From positions 1-49,631 of the forward strand of contig JACKAH010000009.1 of the NCBI GenBank assembly GCA_020635175.1: a stretch of 49,631 nt of DNA, given 5' to 3'. The notes beneath the pieces were generated by a model. That model searched no databases and was not told where the DNA came from. It worked only from the letters and a program-made list of their open reading frames with translations. The DNA is from Deltaproteobacteria bacterium. Its GTDB lineage: Bacteria > Bdellovibrionota_C > UBA2361 > J135. Shown here one piece after another: positions 6,631 to 15,446 of the stretch. Position numbers and translations under genes: made by a program. The first letter of the stretch is position 1, and each line of letters opens with the position of its first letter.

Positions 6631-8769
6631 ATGGATAAAAAAGAAGCGCTATTAGAAGTTTTAATCAATGCTAATCTGCTCGGCGATCAGCCGCGTAAGG
6701 ATATTTGGCGTAGTCCCGATATAGGTTTGCTACTTGCCTTACACAAAGCCAAGATCCTTGATGAGGAAAAAGCCTTCACTTTTTTATCAGAGAAGTTTCA
6801 AGTTCCATTCTACCGAAAAAAAGACGCAGAATTATTAGAAAAACTGAAAAATTACAAACTCGTTGAAAAGATTAGTGCAGATGCACTTTGGTCATTTAAG
6901 GTTTTTCCGCTCTGGGAGGAAGAAGACAAAGTAGTATTTGCATTTATGAATCCTCTAGATCTCGATGCACAGAACCACTTTCAGTTTTTGCTTTCCAAGC
7001 AGATTGGAATTGCTCTGATGCCAGAAGCTGATATTGAAAGCTTGCTTGTTGAGTACTTTCCAAAGCGTGAAATCAAATATGATGATCAAGATGAAGCACA
7101 TGAGCAATATGTTGAAATCCTTGGAGAGGTTGAAAGTGAGAAGCCGATAGATCTTAGTGATACGTTAGCTCCTCCAATCGTTAGATTAGCAAACAAGATT
7201 CTTGTTGATGCAGTGAAGGCACGCGCTAGTGATATTCATATTGAGCCGATGTATGATGCTCTAGATGTGCGTTATAGAGTAGATGGTAAGATGAGTCACG
7301 TTGTAGCTGTACCAAAACGCTTGCAACCTTACCTGACTTCACGTTTTAAAATCTTGTCTGGAATGGATATCGCTGAGAAGCGTAAGACACAAGATGGTGG
7401 TTTTAGAATTCGAGTACAGAATGAAATTATAGATATTCGTGCTTCGGCAGTGCCTACTACATCTGGAGAGACCTTAGTTTTAAGACTTCTAAAATCTGAC
7501 AAAGAGCTTATTAGCCTAGAAAATCTTGGCATGTCTGAAACTATCCGAAATGGAATTTTAAAGGCGCTCGATTCAGATGGAAAGATGCTGCTCGTTACGG
7601 GCCCTACTGGATCGGGAAAAACAACAACTCTATATGCATGTCTCAGGCACCTTAACGACGGAACTACAAATATTATAACTGTTGAGGATCCGATCGAATA
7701 TCAGATTGATGATATTAATCAGATTCAGGTAAATCCCGCTAAAGATGTAACCTTTCCATCTGCACTTCGTTCTGTCCTAAGACAAGATCCAGATGTAATT
7801 ATGGTGGGAGAGATTCGAGACGAGGAGACCGCTGAAATATCAATTCAGGCTGCTGAAACTGGTCATAAAGTCCTTTCAACGTTACATACTAATAGCGCAA
7901 TATCTACTATCTCTAGATTAGAACACTTAGGCGTCTCTCTTCATCTGATGGGTAGTACCTTAGGTGGTATCTTGGCTCAGCGTTTAGTTAGGAAGATGTG
8001 CCCTGAATGTTTAGTTGAGTTTAAGCCTGAATCAGAAGAGATAGATGCTGAGGTGCGTCAACTTGGACTGGATCCAGCAGATCTTAAGGTTGGAGCAGGC
8101 TGTTCGGATTGTAAAAATACAGGCTACTTCGGACGAATTGGTGTTTATAGCTATCTCGAGATCTCTGATGCTGTTAGTAATCTGCTGCTCGAAGCAGGAG
8201 ACCTAGGTCTTATTAGGCAAACAGCTAAAAGTGAAGGTTTTGTTTCTTTAAGAGACGCTGCTCTTGAACTTCTAGTTAACGGTGAGACCTCATATGAGGA
8301 GGTGCGTCCATACCTTATACAGCCTAAGCCAGATAGGCAGTTAAAAGAAGTTAGACTTGATTCTGAAGAGATTGATCTACATAAGAAATCTGGAAAAATA
8401 GAAAAGCCAAAGATACTATTGATTGAAGATGATGACGATGTCAGGTTTTCGCTAAGTGAATTGTTGAAGCGTGATATGTTTGAGGTTATCGAAGCTTCGA
8501 ATGGCCTTGAAGGGTTAGAGCGTTTCTATGAAGATCCACCCGACATAGTGTTGTGTGACCTAATGATGCCGAAGGTTGATGGTAAGGAGTTCTTAAAAAA
8601 ATTACGTGGAAATCGTGACACTCATGATACCCCAGTTATTATTTTAACTGCTGCCGATACAGCGGTGAATGAGGTTAGTCTTTTAGAGCTTGGTGCAAGA
8701 GACTTCGTAAGCAAAACTACTCCAGCTGAAGTTATGCTAACAAGGATTAGAAGGTTGCTTCAAGACTAA
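6631..8769 (+). CDS. GspE/PilB secretion ATPase fused to a response-regulator receiver domain
   Basis: Residues 1-160 are an MshEN/GspE N-terminal region, and 165-560 the hexameric ATPase: Walker A GPTGSGKTTT near residue 324, Asp box GEIRDEETAEI near 388, Walker B/His box ETGHKVLSTLHTN near 409, and a tetracysteine zinc motif (CPEC near 456, CSDC near 490). A linker leads to a complete CheY-like receiver (590-712) with the acidic pair EDDDD, phospho-acceptor Asp in VLCDLMMP near 641, the conserved Thr in ILTAA and Lys in FVSKTTP. At 712 residues it is about 130 longer than usual PilB. It likely powers pilus or pseudopilus extension under phosphorelay control. The stop overlaps the convergent FliK-like gene by 4 bases. 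Which kinase signals to it is unknown. Confidence 0.9.
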   Translation: MDKKEALLEVLINANLLGDQPRKDIWRSPDIGLLLALHKAKILDEEKAFTFLSEKFQVPFYRKKDAELLEKLKNYKLVEKISADALWSFKVFPLWEEEDKVVFAFMNPLDLDAQNHFQFLLSKQIGIALMPEADIESLLVEYFPKREIKYDDQDEAHEQYVEILGEVESEKPIDLSDTLAPPIVRLANKILVDAVKARASDIHIEPMYDALDVRYRVDGKMSHVVAVPKRLQPYLTSRFKILSGMDIAEKRKTQDGGFRIRVQNEIIDIRASAVPTTSGETLVLRLLKSDKELISLENLGMSETIRNGILKALDSDGKMLLVTGPTGSGKTTTLYACLRHLNDGTTNIITVEDPIEYQIDDINQIQVNPAKDVTFPSALRSVLRQDPDVIMVGEIRDEETAEISIQAAETGHKVLSTLHTNSAISTISRLEHLGVSLHLMGSTLGGILAQRLVRKMCPECLVEFKPESEEIDAEVRQLGLDPADLKVGAGCSDCKNTGYFGRIGVYSYLEISDAVSNLLLEAGDLGLIRQTAKSEGFVSLRDAALELLVNGETSYEEVRPYLIQPKPDRQLKEVRLDSEEIDLHKKSGKIEKPKILLIEDDDDVRFSLSELLKRDMFEVIEASNGLEGLERFYEDPPDIVLCDLMMPKVDGKEFLKKLRGNRDTHDTPVIILTAADTAVNEVSLLELGARDFVSKTTPAEVMLTRIRRLLQD

Positions 8770-10082
8770 GCGATGATCGAATCACGCTGAACAAGCTCTT
8801 GTAGCCAGTTCGGCTCAACCTTTTTTGGTTTTGCAACTTTAAAAAGAAGATTCACGTTGCGATATCCAAGACTTGTAATTGCATCAGCAAGCTTTTCTTC
8901 AAACCGTTCAGCAAAATCTCTGATTTGATTATCTTGAAAATAAAGTTGTAGGTAAACCTGATCCAGTTTTCTCGAGATATCAACGCCAATTTCACCTATG
9001 CTGGGAAAGGTAAGCTGCAACTGGATTTTATCAAAATTTGAGCCGCTTTTATTGTTATGTTCTTCATCATCTACTTGTGGAGCTGAGACTGACATCTTCC
9101 ATTTGCTTAGTAGTCCATCTGCTAAAAATGGAAAGAGGATAAATACTGGTTCGCCTAATGCTTGCATGACGGAGTTTAGTTTGCCCAATGATTCTTGCGC
9201 ATCTACTAATTGCTCAAGGCCACGTAGTGCCTTTAGTGTCGCTTCCAGATCGTTGAATTCTTTTGTCTTAGAGCTATCGAAATTAAATTCTTCACGTATT
9301 GTTTTAATTGAGTTTGCAAGTACCTTATGTGTAAGCTCTTCCGGCGAATTTGTTGAAAGTAAAGCTTCAAATTCTTGGCTAAGGTGTGTAATAAACTTTC
9401 CAAGCGCACTATTTTGATTTAAATCGGGGTCGATTTTTAGCTGATTTAACACATCGGTTAGGTGTTTTAATCCTGTATATAGACTTCCCTCAGCTCCTGT
9501 AACTTTCGTAAAGAGAAGTTTCTCTAACTCGTGATTGAGTGTATCAAGCAGCTTGAAGTGCTCCGGCACGTTTTCTTTTTCAGATAAGCTCTGTAGTTTA
9601 TCAAGATACTTAGTGATCTCAGTGCTGTTATCTCCGCCTGTTAGTTTGATCAGAAGTTGAGTCAGTTTCTCAGGGCTTGCTAGGATTTCATCGCTGATTA
9701 ACTGATTGTTCTTAATTAATGCTTGAAAGATCTTTAAAATCTCTGCTTCGATATTGTTTGGTTGAGCTCTAAGTTGAGTAGACGCTAAGTTTTTGAAGGC
9801 TTCAATTGCTTCTTTGAGTGTAGGCAACGCAAGCCTGAGCTGGCCAGCAACTCTGCTATCTAAAGCTGTCTTAATGTCCTGTTCTAAGTTTTGGTATGGT
9901 GTACTGCTAGGGCTTGAGCTGGTTGGTCCATGTGCTCCGCCGCTCGATTCTGTAGGATTGCCCTTTACACTTTCAACGCTCGCTGTTTGGCCTACGTTTG
10001 AACTGCTTTTTACACGTTCGGCTTCAGTCCGAGTAGATCTCTCTCCAGAAATATTCCGTGATATGGGTGTAAGCCATGACAT
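8766..10082 (-). CDS. FliK-like flagellar hook-length control protein (probable)
   Basis: The 438-residue product has a low-complexity N-terminal part (residues 20-70, rich in Ser, Thr and Pro), a long helical middle (70-330), and a C-terminal domain of about 100 residues. That domain resembles Flg_hook (PF02120): LTFPSIGEIGVDISRKLDQ followed by VYLQLYFQDNQIRDFAERFEEKLADAITSLGYRNVNLLF. This is the layout of FliK, the secreted ruler that sets hook length, although sequence similarity by eye is modest. It fits with the hook gene at the left edge, but other flagellar genes are not adjacent. The ATG at 10082 gives a disordered N-terminus typical of type III-exported substrates. The gene converges on the PilB-REC gene. 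Confidence 0.55.
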   Translation of the reverse strand: MSWLTPISRNISGERSTRTEAERVKSSSNVGQTASVESVKGNPTESSGGAHGPTSSSPSSTPYQNLEQDIKTALDSRVAGQLRLALPTLKEAIEAFKNLASTQLRAQPNNIEAEILKIFQALIKNNQLISDEILASPEKLTQLLIKLTGGDNSTEITKYLDKLQSLSEKENVPEHFKLLDTLNHELEKLLFTKVTGAEGSLYTGLKHLTDVLNQLKIDPDLNQNSALGKFITHLSQEFEALLSTNSPEELTHKVLANSIKTIREEFNFDSSKTKEFNDLEATLKALRGLEQLVDAQESLGKLNSVMQALGEPVFILFPFLADGLLSKWKMSVSAPQVDDEEHNNKSGSNFDKIQLQLTFPSIGEIGVDISRKLDQVYLQLYFQDNQIRDFAERFEEKLADAITSLGYRNVNLLFKVAKPKKVEPNWLQELVQRDSIIA

Positions 10083-10180
10083 GGTAGTAGTTACCTCTCC
10101 TCGCTAATCTGTCCGTACACTTTCTTAATCGGCAAGTTGTTGGAATTATTAGAGGAAAATTTTCTAACTACCTGATTATA

Positions 10181-11449
10181 TTATCTTCTTGCTCCGCTTT
10201 TGTCTTTCTTAGTAGGAGCATTTTCATTCTCTTGAGTAGGCTCTGCATCAGTTTCAGCTTCTTCCTCCTGATCCTGAGTCATCTGCTCAGAAGCAGTTTC
10301 GTTTTCAAGCTCAGACTCATTTTTCTTTTCATCCTCAAGAGCTGGCTCCTCCTGGTTCTGCTTTGAAAGTTGGTCCTCGCTGCATTGCACAGCTTGGTCT
10401 AGTCCAATGCCTTGTTCAGCAGCAGCAATCAAATCACTTATATCGTGATAGTCTTTAAGATAGTTGATTACGCTTGCCATGCAATCAAAGTTAAGTCCGA
10501 GTTCATAGAAATGTTTTTTGTATATATCCTTGAGCTCTTGATCTAACTTAGAATCTGCTTTGGTAGGATATGGACTTTTGCTCCTGTCTTTTAGATATCG
10601 CTTGATTGTTTCTTTTAGCTGTCCTTTGACTTCTTGAAATCTTTCTAAAAGCCCTTCTTCAAGGCCTGAGAGCTCTTCCTTTGCATATTCAGACCATGCT
10701 TTGCATGCATCTTCATCTTCAATGTGCTCTTGGCATAGGCTAGAGATCTCCTCAGTAAGTTCATCAACAGTGGGGTTTGCCGCTTGAGTAGGAGGTGTTT
10801 CGTCTTCATTATTTAATGATCCTTCCATACCTGATTCGATATCACCGCCTGTCTCAGGGGTCTCTGATTTTGGTTGATTGTCATTTTCATCAATTATCTT
10901 TGGCTTATTATCACCAATAGGGGTATCCTGTTGAGAGCCTATATTCTTTTTAGCTTCTCCACCTGTCGTAGGTTGAAAAAGAGGATCTATGTCTTTGTTG
11001 TCAGAGCTCTTTGATACATTTGATTGAATAATAGCGGAGCCGTCATCCATTAGTTCCACTTTTACGCTATCTTTTTCTAAAAGCTTACTTGAAACAGAGG
11101 TAAACTCTTTACCCTCGGCAGTTACTACTCTTAAGGCTAGAGTTTCAAATCCCGAGTCAGCAAACTTTAAATTTGTTAGACCGGTTATATCTGTATTGCC
11201 AGATGCGATTGAAAATTCATCTCCAAGTAGCTCAACAGAGGCTCCTACTTGAGGTTGATTGTTTTGTTGTACTTCAACTTCAAGGCTTCTAACGCCAGTA
11301 CCATGGGTACCGCCACCTTTCTCAAAACCTCCTGCTCCGCCACATCCAATTATTGTGACGACAGAAATAGAAGTAAGAAGAATTCGTAGAAACGAATTAA
11401 ATAACTTGAATTTTCTTGATATGACTAACGATGTTTGAAAAGCACCCAT
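10181..11449 (-). CDS. Predicted lipoprotein with Ig-like N-domain and acidic Glu-rich tail
   Basis: A 422-residue lipoprotein candidate: basic start, hydrophobic LLTSISVVTIIGC with lipobox IIGC near residue 36, then a Gly-rich spacer. Residues about 52-130 look like a small beta-sandwich of the carboxypeptidase-regulatory/Ig-like type (alternating strands, VGASVELLG, GNTDITGLTNLKF). Residues 140-225 are low-complexity. Residues 225-340 form a helical, cysteine-containing domain (CQEH, CKAW, CMAS, CSED), and the last 70 residues are almost all Glu, Gln, Asp and Ser. No known family was recognised. GGGG sits eleven bases upstream of the ATG at 11449. It stands alone between the FliK-like gene and a 337-base structured intergenic region. 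Confidence 0.7.
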   Translation of the reverse strand: MGAFQTSLVISRKFKLFNSFLRILLTSISVVTIIGCGGAGGFEKGGGTHGTGVRSLEVEVQQNNQPQVGASVELLGDEFSIASGNTDITGLTNLKFADSGFETLALRVVTAEGKEFTSVSSKLLEKDSVKVELMDDGSAIIQSNVSKSSDNKDIDPLFQPTTGGEAKKNIGSQQDTPIGDNKPKIIDENDNQPKSETPETGGDIESGMEGSLNNEDETPPTQAANPTVDELTEEISSLCQEHIEDEDACKAWSEYAKEELSGLEEGLLERFQEVKGQLKETIKRYLKDRSKSPYPTKADSKLDQELKDIYKKHFYELGLNFDCMASVINYLKDYHDISDLIAAAEQGIGLDQAVQCSEDQLSKQNQEEPALEDEKKNESELENETASEQMTQDQEEEAETDAEPTQENENAPTKKDKSGARR

Positions 11450-11786
11450 TTGAAATTACCCCAAACCTTATAAATTACCCAAATACATACATTCCAGAGC
11501 TGGTTTGTCGCCCTGCATCCCCATCTCTATCTTTTATATCTATCTGCTTCCAAAAAATTGTGCAAAAGTGACATTTATAGGTATAACCTACTGGAATTAC
11601 TATTTTCACGTAGTGGAAATACGAAATTCTGGTATTTGAGTTACAGAAAAGTTCGCTTTTCGAATAACTCTACTGTTGGTGGAAGTGTTTATTTTGCACA
11701 TGTTTCTAAAGCCGTTCTATTTTAGAACCGATTTCAAGTAGTAGACGGCAATTGTGTAAAGTGCACATTGCGGGTGGTGAGTAAAG
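11450..11786 (+). promoter_or_regulatory. Structured intergenic leader between divergent genes
   Basis: This gene-free stretch holds three hairpins in series: ATTTTCAC-GTA-GTGGAAAT at 11602-11620; a compound stem GAGTTA/TAACTC (11637-11642, 11665-11670) enclosing GAAAAG-TTCG-CTTTTC (11646-11661); and GTTCTA-TTT-TAGAAC at 11714-11728. Related motifs TTGTGCAAAAGTGACA (about 11559), TTTTGCACA (about 11693) and TTGTGTAAAGTGCACA (about 11752) also occur. It could be a long structured 5' leader of the DUF6502 gene or a multi-operator control region for both divergent genes. No known riboswitch was recognised. Confidence 0.45.
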
Positions 11787-12581
11787 ATGAAAAGTACATT
11801 AATAGACTGTCTACGTTTTATGATGCGGCCGATTGCTCGGTTTTGCCTTAGACGTTCCCTTACAATTCAAGATTTCATAGAAAATGGAAAAGCTGTTTTC
11901 CTTGAGGTTGCTGCTGAAGAGCTTGAGCGCAACGGCCAAAAGGTAAATATCAGTAGGCTAAGTGTATCTACCGGTATGCATAGACGCGATGTCATGAGAA
12001 TCCATAGAGATAAGGATATAAAGCAACAGGAAACAGGATTTGTTAGCCGAGTTATTGGGCAGTGGCAGCAGAATAAGCGCTTTTTAACAAAGACAAAGAA
12101 ACCAAAAGTTCTGACGATTGACGGTGATAACTGTGAGTTTAATAGACTTGTGAGAACAATTAGTAGAGACATTCACCCTGGGACTGTCCTTTTTGAGCTT
12201 GAGAGAATAAATGCTGTAGAAAGGACGCCTAACGGAGTGAAGTTGATTGCTCGTTCCTATGTTCCAAAGCATAACCCAGCAGAGGGTTTTAGATTGTTAG
12301 CTGAAGATACATCAGATCTGATGATGACGATTGAGGATAACATCTTCCTCGATGATAATGTTGAACCTAATCTACATGCTAAAACTGAATATGATAGTGT
12401 GCCAGCTGAGGACGCAGAGAAGATCCGTTCTTGGCTTGTAAAGGAGGGTTCGGCATTGCATCAAAAGGCACGAAATTATCTAGCTCAATTTGATACCGAC
12501 ATAAATCCTAAGAAAAAAGGGACTGGCAAGTTGGTTAGAGTCGTTTTAGGCAGCTACGGACGAGTAGCACCACCAGAGTAA
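11787..12581 (+). CDS. DUF6502 family protein with N-terminal winged-helix-like region
   Basis: The 264-residue protein matches the DUF6502 family pattern known from proteobacteria: an N-terminal block RPIARFCLRRSLTIQDFIENGKAVFLEVAAEEL, then NISRLSVSTGMHRRDVMRI resembling a helix-turn-helix. A middle region follows with TVLFELERINAVERTPNGVKLIARSYVP, and the tail is basic (NPKKKGTGKLVRVVLGSYG). The family has no established function; a DNA-binding or regulatory role is inferred from the HTH-like segment. It starts with ATG at 11787 after GGGTGGTGAG. The preceding 337 bases are unusually structured. The hemJ-like gene follows after 54 bases, and the two may be co-transcribed. Confidence 0.75.
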   Translation: MKSTLIDCLRFMMRPIARFCLRRSLTIQDFIENGKAVFLEVAAEELERNGQKVNISRLSVSTGMHRRDVMRIHRDKDIKQQETGFVSRVIGQWQQNKRFLTKTKKPKVLTIDGDNCEFNRLVRTISRDIHPGTVLFELERINAVERTPNGVKLIARSYVPKHNPAEGFRLLAEDTSDLMMTIEDNIFLDDNVEPNLHAKTEYDSVPAEDAEKIRSWLVKEGSALHQKARNYLAQFDTDINPKKKGTGKLVRVVLGSYGRVAPPE

Positions 12582-12607
12582 CTTTACAATTCTTCATAAG
12601 CGTGAAA

Positions 12608-12632
12608 AACTCCTAGGAAATTTTCAGGAGTT
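12608..12632 (+). promoter_or_regulatory. Hairpin sequestering the ribosome-binding site of the hemJ-like gene
   Basis: AACTCCT at 12608-12614 is the exact complement of AGGAGTT at 12626-12632, with an 11-base loop. The AGGAG inside the right arm is the Shine-Dalgarno sequence for the ATG at 12636 (five bases away), so folding would hide it. The 7-bp A/U-and-G/C stem is of marginal stability, the kind that can respond to temperature or a trans factor. No T-run follows, so it is not a terminator. Confidence 0.55.
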
Positions 12633-12635
12633 ATC

Positions 12636-13049
12636 ATGTTATATTCATTTGCTCTTCATATAATTGGAATAGTGCTTTGGATGGGCGCTCTATTTGCTGT
12701 TGCTCAGATTCTAAAAATTGGTTCGGAGGAATCGCTATCTGCCGCAATGCAGAAGTTGCTGAAAAAAGTATGGGTTGGATACATGGTTCCAGGTGTAGTT
12801 TTAGTGTTGCTGACCGGCTTCTACCAGTTTGCAGTTGGAGGAATTGGTGTTTATATGAAGCAGGGCTGGATGCATGCAAAACTTACACTCGTAGTTTTGT
12901 TGCTTATCGTAACAGCACTTTCATTTATCCAAACACAAAAAATCTTTTCTGGTGAACGTGCTTCACGTAAGGTAGTTTCATTAGTGCATGCAGTTTCCGG
13001 ATTCGTGCTGCTTGTAGTTGTCTTTTTGGCTAAACTAAAACCTTTCTAG
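12636..13049 (+). CDS. hemJ: HemJ/CopD-like membrane protein, probable protoporphyrinogen IX oxidase
   Basis: A 137-residue, four-helix membrane protein. The N-terminal helix carries HIIGIVLWMGALFAV with the conserved His near residue 8. The third segment has KQGWMHAKLTLVVLLLIV with the conserved His-Ala-Lys pair near residues 84-86, and a final helix contains SLVHAVSGFVLLVVVF. That pattern and length match the HemJ/UPF0093 family, which oxidises protoporphyrinogen IX in the inner membrane in many bacteria lacking HemG or HemY. The broader CopD superfamily is the alternative. Two haem proteins and one multihaem cytochrome in the window give it a plausible purpose. Translation may be controlled by the upstream RBS hairpin. 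sppA follows after 11 bases. Confidence 0.7.
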   Translation: MLYSFALHIIGIVLWMGALFAVAQILKIGSEESLSAAMQKLLKKVWVGYMVPGVVLVLLTGFYQFAVGGIGVYMKQGWMHAKLTLVVLLLIVTALSFIQTQKIFSGERASRKVVSLVHAVSGFVLLVVVFLAKLKPF

Positions 13050-13060
13050 TTTGATATTTT

Positions 13061-13960
13061 ATGGCAAGCCCTAAATCTTTCGTTTCTTGGATTGCAGCTG
13101 CAGCTCTAGGAATATTTATCCTGTTTGTCGTTTTGCCGGTCTTTGCGATCTTTACCTTCTCTGGCTTAGCCAGCTTTATGTCTCCTGAGATATCAGCGAG
13201 CGACAAATTAGTTTCGGTGGTTGAATTAGAAGGGATGATCACTGATTCAAGGGAGATAGTAGAAGAGCTTTATACTCAAGCAGCAAATAAGCATGTAAAG
13301 GGCATAGTTTTAAGGGTAAATTCTCCTGGTGGCGCTGTCGGCCCATCTCAGGAGATATATTCCGCAATTAAAAAGATTAGAGAGCAAAAACCAGTTGTTG
13401 CCTCTATGGGAGCAGTTGCTGCTTCCGGAGGGCTATACGCATCATTAGCTGCTGATAGAATTTTCTGTCAGCCTGGAACTTTAACAGGCTCAATTGGTGT
13501 CGTTTTACAACTTCCAAACGTACATAAGATAACTGATAAGTTTGGTTTTGAGATGGTCACTATTACAAGTGGTGAGCTAAAGGATGCAGGAAATGCATTT
13601 AGAGCAACCACTAAAAAAGAGCTAGATTACTTTCAGGACACTGTAAACCAAGCGTATGCAGAGTTCGTTGAAGCAGTTGCATCTAGCCGAGGTCTTGAAC
13701 GAAATGATGTAAAGGCATTTGCTGATGGACGGGTCTTATTAGGCTCTCAGGCGCTTCAATACGGCGTGGTCGATTCTTTTGGCGACGTTTACGATGCGGC
13801 ACGCGCTGCCTTAGAGTTGAGCGGTTCTCCTATCGCTGCTAGTGAGATGCCAGATCTGATGTATCCAAGTGATAAGATGAAGTTTTTCAAGAAGATCCTT
13901 GAGAGCGTTACGAATATTTCCTACTTTTTACAAGGGAATGCTCGTATTCAATATCTGTAA
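13061..13960 (+). CDS. sppA: Signal peptide peptidase SppA (short form)
   Basis: A 299-residue SppA-type serine protease of the single-domain (Bacillus/archaeal-like) size. An N-terminal transmembrane anchor spans about residues 8-33. The ClpP-like core shows VKGIVLRVNSPGGAVGPSQ, the serine-bearing MGAVAASGGLYASLAADR with catalytic Ser in AASGG near residue 127, and the general-base lysine in SGELKDAGNAFR near residue 179. The C-terminal RVLLGSQALQYGVVDSFG is also conserved. It degrades cleaved signal peptides in the membrane. It follows the hemJ-like gene by 11 bases and is probably co-transcribed. The C-terminal 40 residues look like a second amphipathic or membrane-associated segment. Confidence 0.92.
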   Translation: MASPKSFVSWIAAAALGIFILFVVLPVFAIFTFSGLASFMSPEISASDKLVSVVELEGMITDSREIVEELYTQAANKHVKGIVLRVNSPGGAVGPSQEIYSAIKKIREQKPVVASMGAVAASGGLYASLAADRIFCQPGTLTGSIGVVLQLPNVHKITDKFGFEMVTITSGELKDAGNAFRATTKKELDYFQDTVNQAYAEFVEAVASSRGLERNDVKAFADGRVLLGSQALQYGVVDSFGDVYDAARAALELSGSPIAASEMPDLMYPSDKMKFFKKILESVTNISYFLQGNARIQYL

Positions 13961-14089
13961 TTGCTCTATTTTGCTAACTTTTTGAATTTCTTGTGCAAAG
14001 TCATGCTTTTGATCTGAAGCAGAATCCGTATTCTTCATGATAAGGGGTTAGAAGATTTTACTACCTTAGAAGAAGTGCGGGTTAAAAAC

Positions 14090-15097
14090 ATGAGCAATAA
14101 GCAAAGACAAGCTCTGAACATGCTTCAAAATTACATAGAATGGTACAAGACCTGGAAAGCTATTCCTGTTGTTGCTTGGGTTCGCGCTGCTGAGAATTTT
14201 AAGCAAGGCAAATTTCAAGAGGCAAGAGAGCTCTATCTAAAAGGCCTTAACAAGAATCAAAAGCACATAGCATCTTACTGTGCTCGACTTGATTTGGCGC
14301 ATTGTCATTTTCGTTTAGGTGAGTTTGCCAAAGCGACTGATCAGCTACGCCAGGTTATGCATCAAATTCCTAATCTTAAGGAAGCCTACATTCGCATGGC
14401 GAGAATGCAGATGTGGACAGGCGAGTACATGGAAGCAGTCTGGACTATGAGAAAAGCTTTGCGTGAACTTGAACATGATAGTGAGCTCGTAGCATTATTT
14501 TTAACATCAGTGTTAGAGAACAATGGACCAGGCTATCTTTTAGACGAAGGAGAAGAGGCCTACAAATCGCTTAGCGAAGAGGAAAAGCAAAACGAAAAGC
14601 TAGAGGTAGCTGTTGCACGACTTGAAATTTATCGAGGTGATTATCGTAAAGGTCGTAGTCGTCTTTCTACCTTAGCATCAGGAAGCAGTGCCCCATTCGA
14701 AGCCGTAGTGGCATACGGCGAAATACTATTGAAGGAAGGACGGGTCTCAATTGCACGCCAGCAATTGAGACGTGCTTTAATAGTAGCTCCAAACCATCCA
14801 AAGGTCTTATCACTTTTTGCTTGGACATATTTGAAAAGTGGACCTTATTACAATGCTGATTTTGCCAAGCAAACAGCTATCTCAGCTGCTCAGCATTCTG
14901 GATGGAGAAGTCCTGAGGCTTTGCATGTATTAGCAGAAAGCTACTATGCGCTTGGCGATAATATTACTGCATTGGCTACAGCTGTGAGTGCTAAAGAGGC
15001 AGGCGGGAAGCTACTCTCTCACTATAAAGATGCTCGCTCAATTGACATGTTGATTGAGTCTATCTCTGCAGAAGCTGAGCAGAAATCAGCTTCTTGA
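14090..15097 (+). CDS. TPR-repeat protein (HemY/LapB-like)
   Basis: The preferred start is the ATG at 14090 (MSNKQ..., 335 residues), because GCGGGT stands eight bases upstream. An in-frame GTG at 14075 is the other option. The protein is soluble and almost wholly helical, with tandem tetratricopeptide units from about residue 40 to 300 (AAENFKQGKFQEARELYLKG, AYIRMARMQMWTGEYMEAVW, LAESYYALGDNITALATA). It lacks a signal peptide or membrane anchor. Overall design resembles LapB/HemY scaffold proteins, but no catalytic or metal-binding motif is present. It stands 114-129 bases after sppA and 31 bases before the SCP2 gene, so an operon with the latter is possible. Partner proteins are unknown. 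Confidence 0.75.
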   Translation: MSNKQRQALNMLQNYIEWYKTWKAIPVVAWVRAAENFKQGKFQEARELYLKGLNKNQKHIASYCARLDLAHCHFRLGEFAKATDQLRQVMHQIPNLKEAYIRMARMQMWTGEYMEAVWTMRKALRELEHDSELVALFLTSVLENNGPGYLLDEGEEAYKSLSEEEKQNEKLEVAVARLEIYRGDYRKGRSRLSTLASGSSAPFEAVVAYGEILLKEGRVSIARQQLRRALIVAPNHPKVLSLFAWTYLKSGPYYNADFAKQTAISAAQHSGWRSPEALHVLAESYYALGDNITALATAVSAKEAGGKLLSHYKDARSIDMLIESISAEAEQKSAS

Positions 15098-15128
15098 TTA
15101 TAGCTGCTAACTTACCTATGCTTCCCTT

Positions 15129-15446
15129 GTGGAAGCAGAATTAATCATACAAAAGTTGCATGCTTACGTTTTAAGTAAGCCAGAGAAATTTTCTGTATTT
15201 GACTGTACTGTTAAATTTACTATCGATAATGTAAAAAGCTGGATCTTTATCTTAAAAGAGACCCTCTCAGTTCAGCAGTCAGATCATGATGCAGATGTTG
15301 AGATTTTTATGTCAAAATCTACATTTCAGTCGTTAACAAGTGAGCATCAGAATGCGCAGGCTGCGTTTCGAGAGGGCAAGATCTCCGTTAGGGGAGATAC
15401 GATATTAGCTATGCGAGCAGTTGAGATTTTAGAGGGATTTAGATGA
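15129..15446 (+). CDS. SCP2 sterol-carrier-like domain protein
   Basis: A 105-residue stand-alone SCP2 domain. The alternating strands FDCTVKFTIDNVKSWIFILKE, then DADVEIFMSKSTFQSL and the terminal REGKISVRGDTILAMRAVEIL, with its Gly-x-Ile/Val-x-Gly turn, match the lipid-binding SCP2 fold. Such proteins bind acyl chains, sterols or quinone precursors (UbiJ/UbiT are relatives). The start is the GTG at 15129; no better ATG is available in frame. The next gene overlaps it by four bases (ATGA at 15443-15446), so a translationally coupled pair is likely. A role in lipid or quinone handling is inferred from the fold only. Confidence 0.75.
   Translation: MEAELIIQKLHAYVLSKPEKFSVFDCTVKFTIDNVKSWIFILKETLSVQQSDHDADVEIFMSKSTFQSLTSEHQNAQAAFREGKISVRGDTILAMRAVEILEGFR

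Noticed and set aside
14075..14090. GTG start for the TPR protein
   Set aside because: The ATG at 14090 has better RBS spacing, and the extra five residues have no support.
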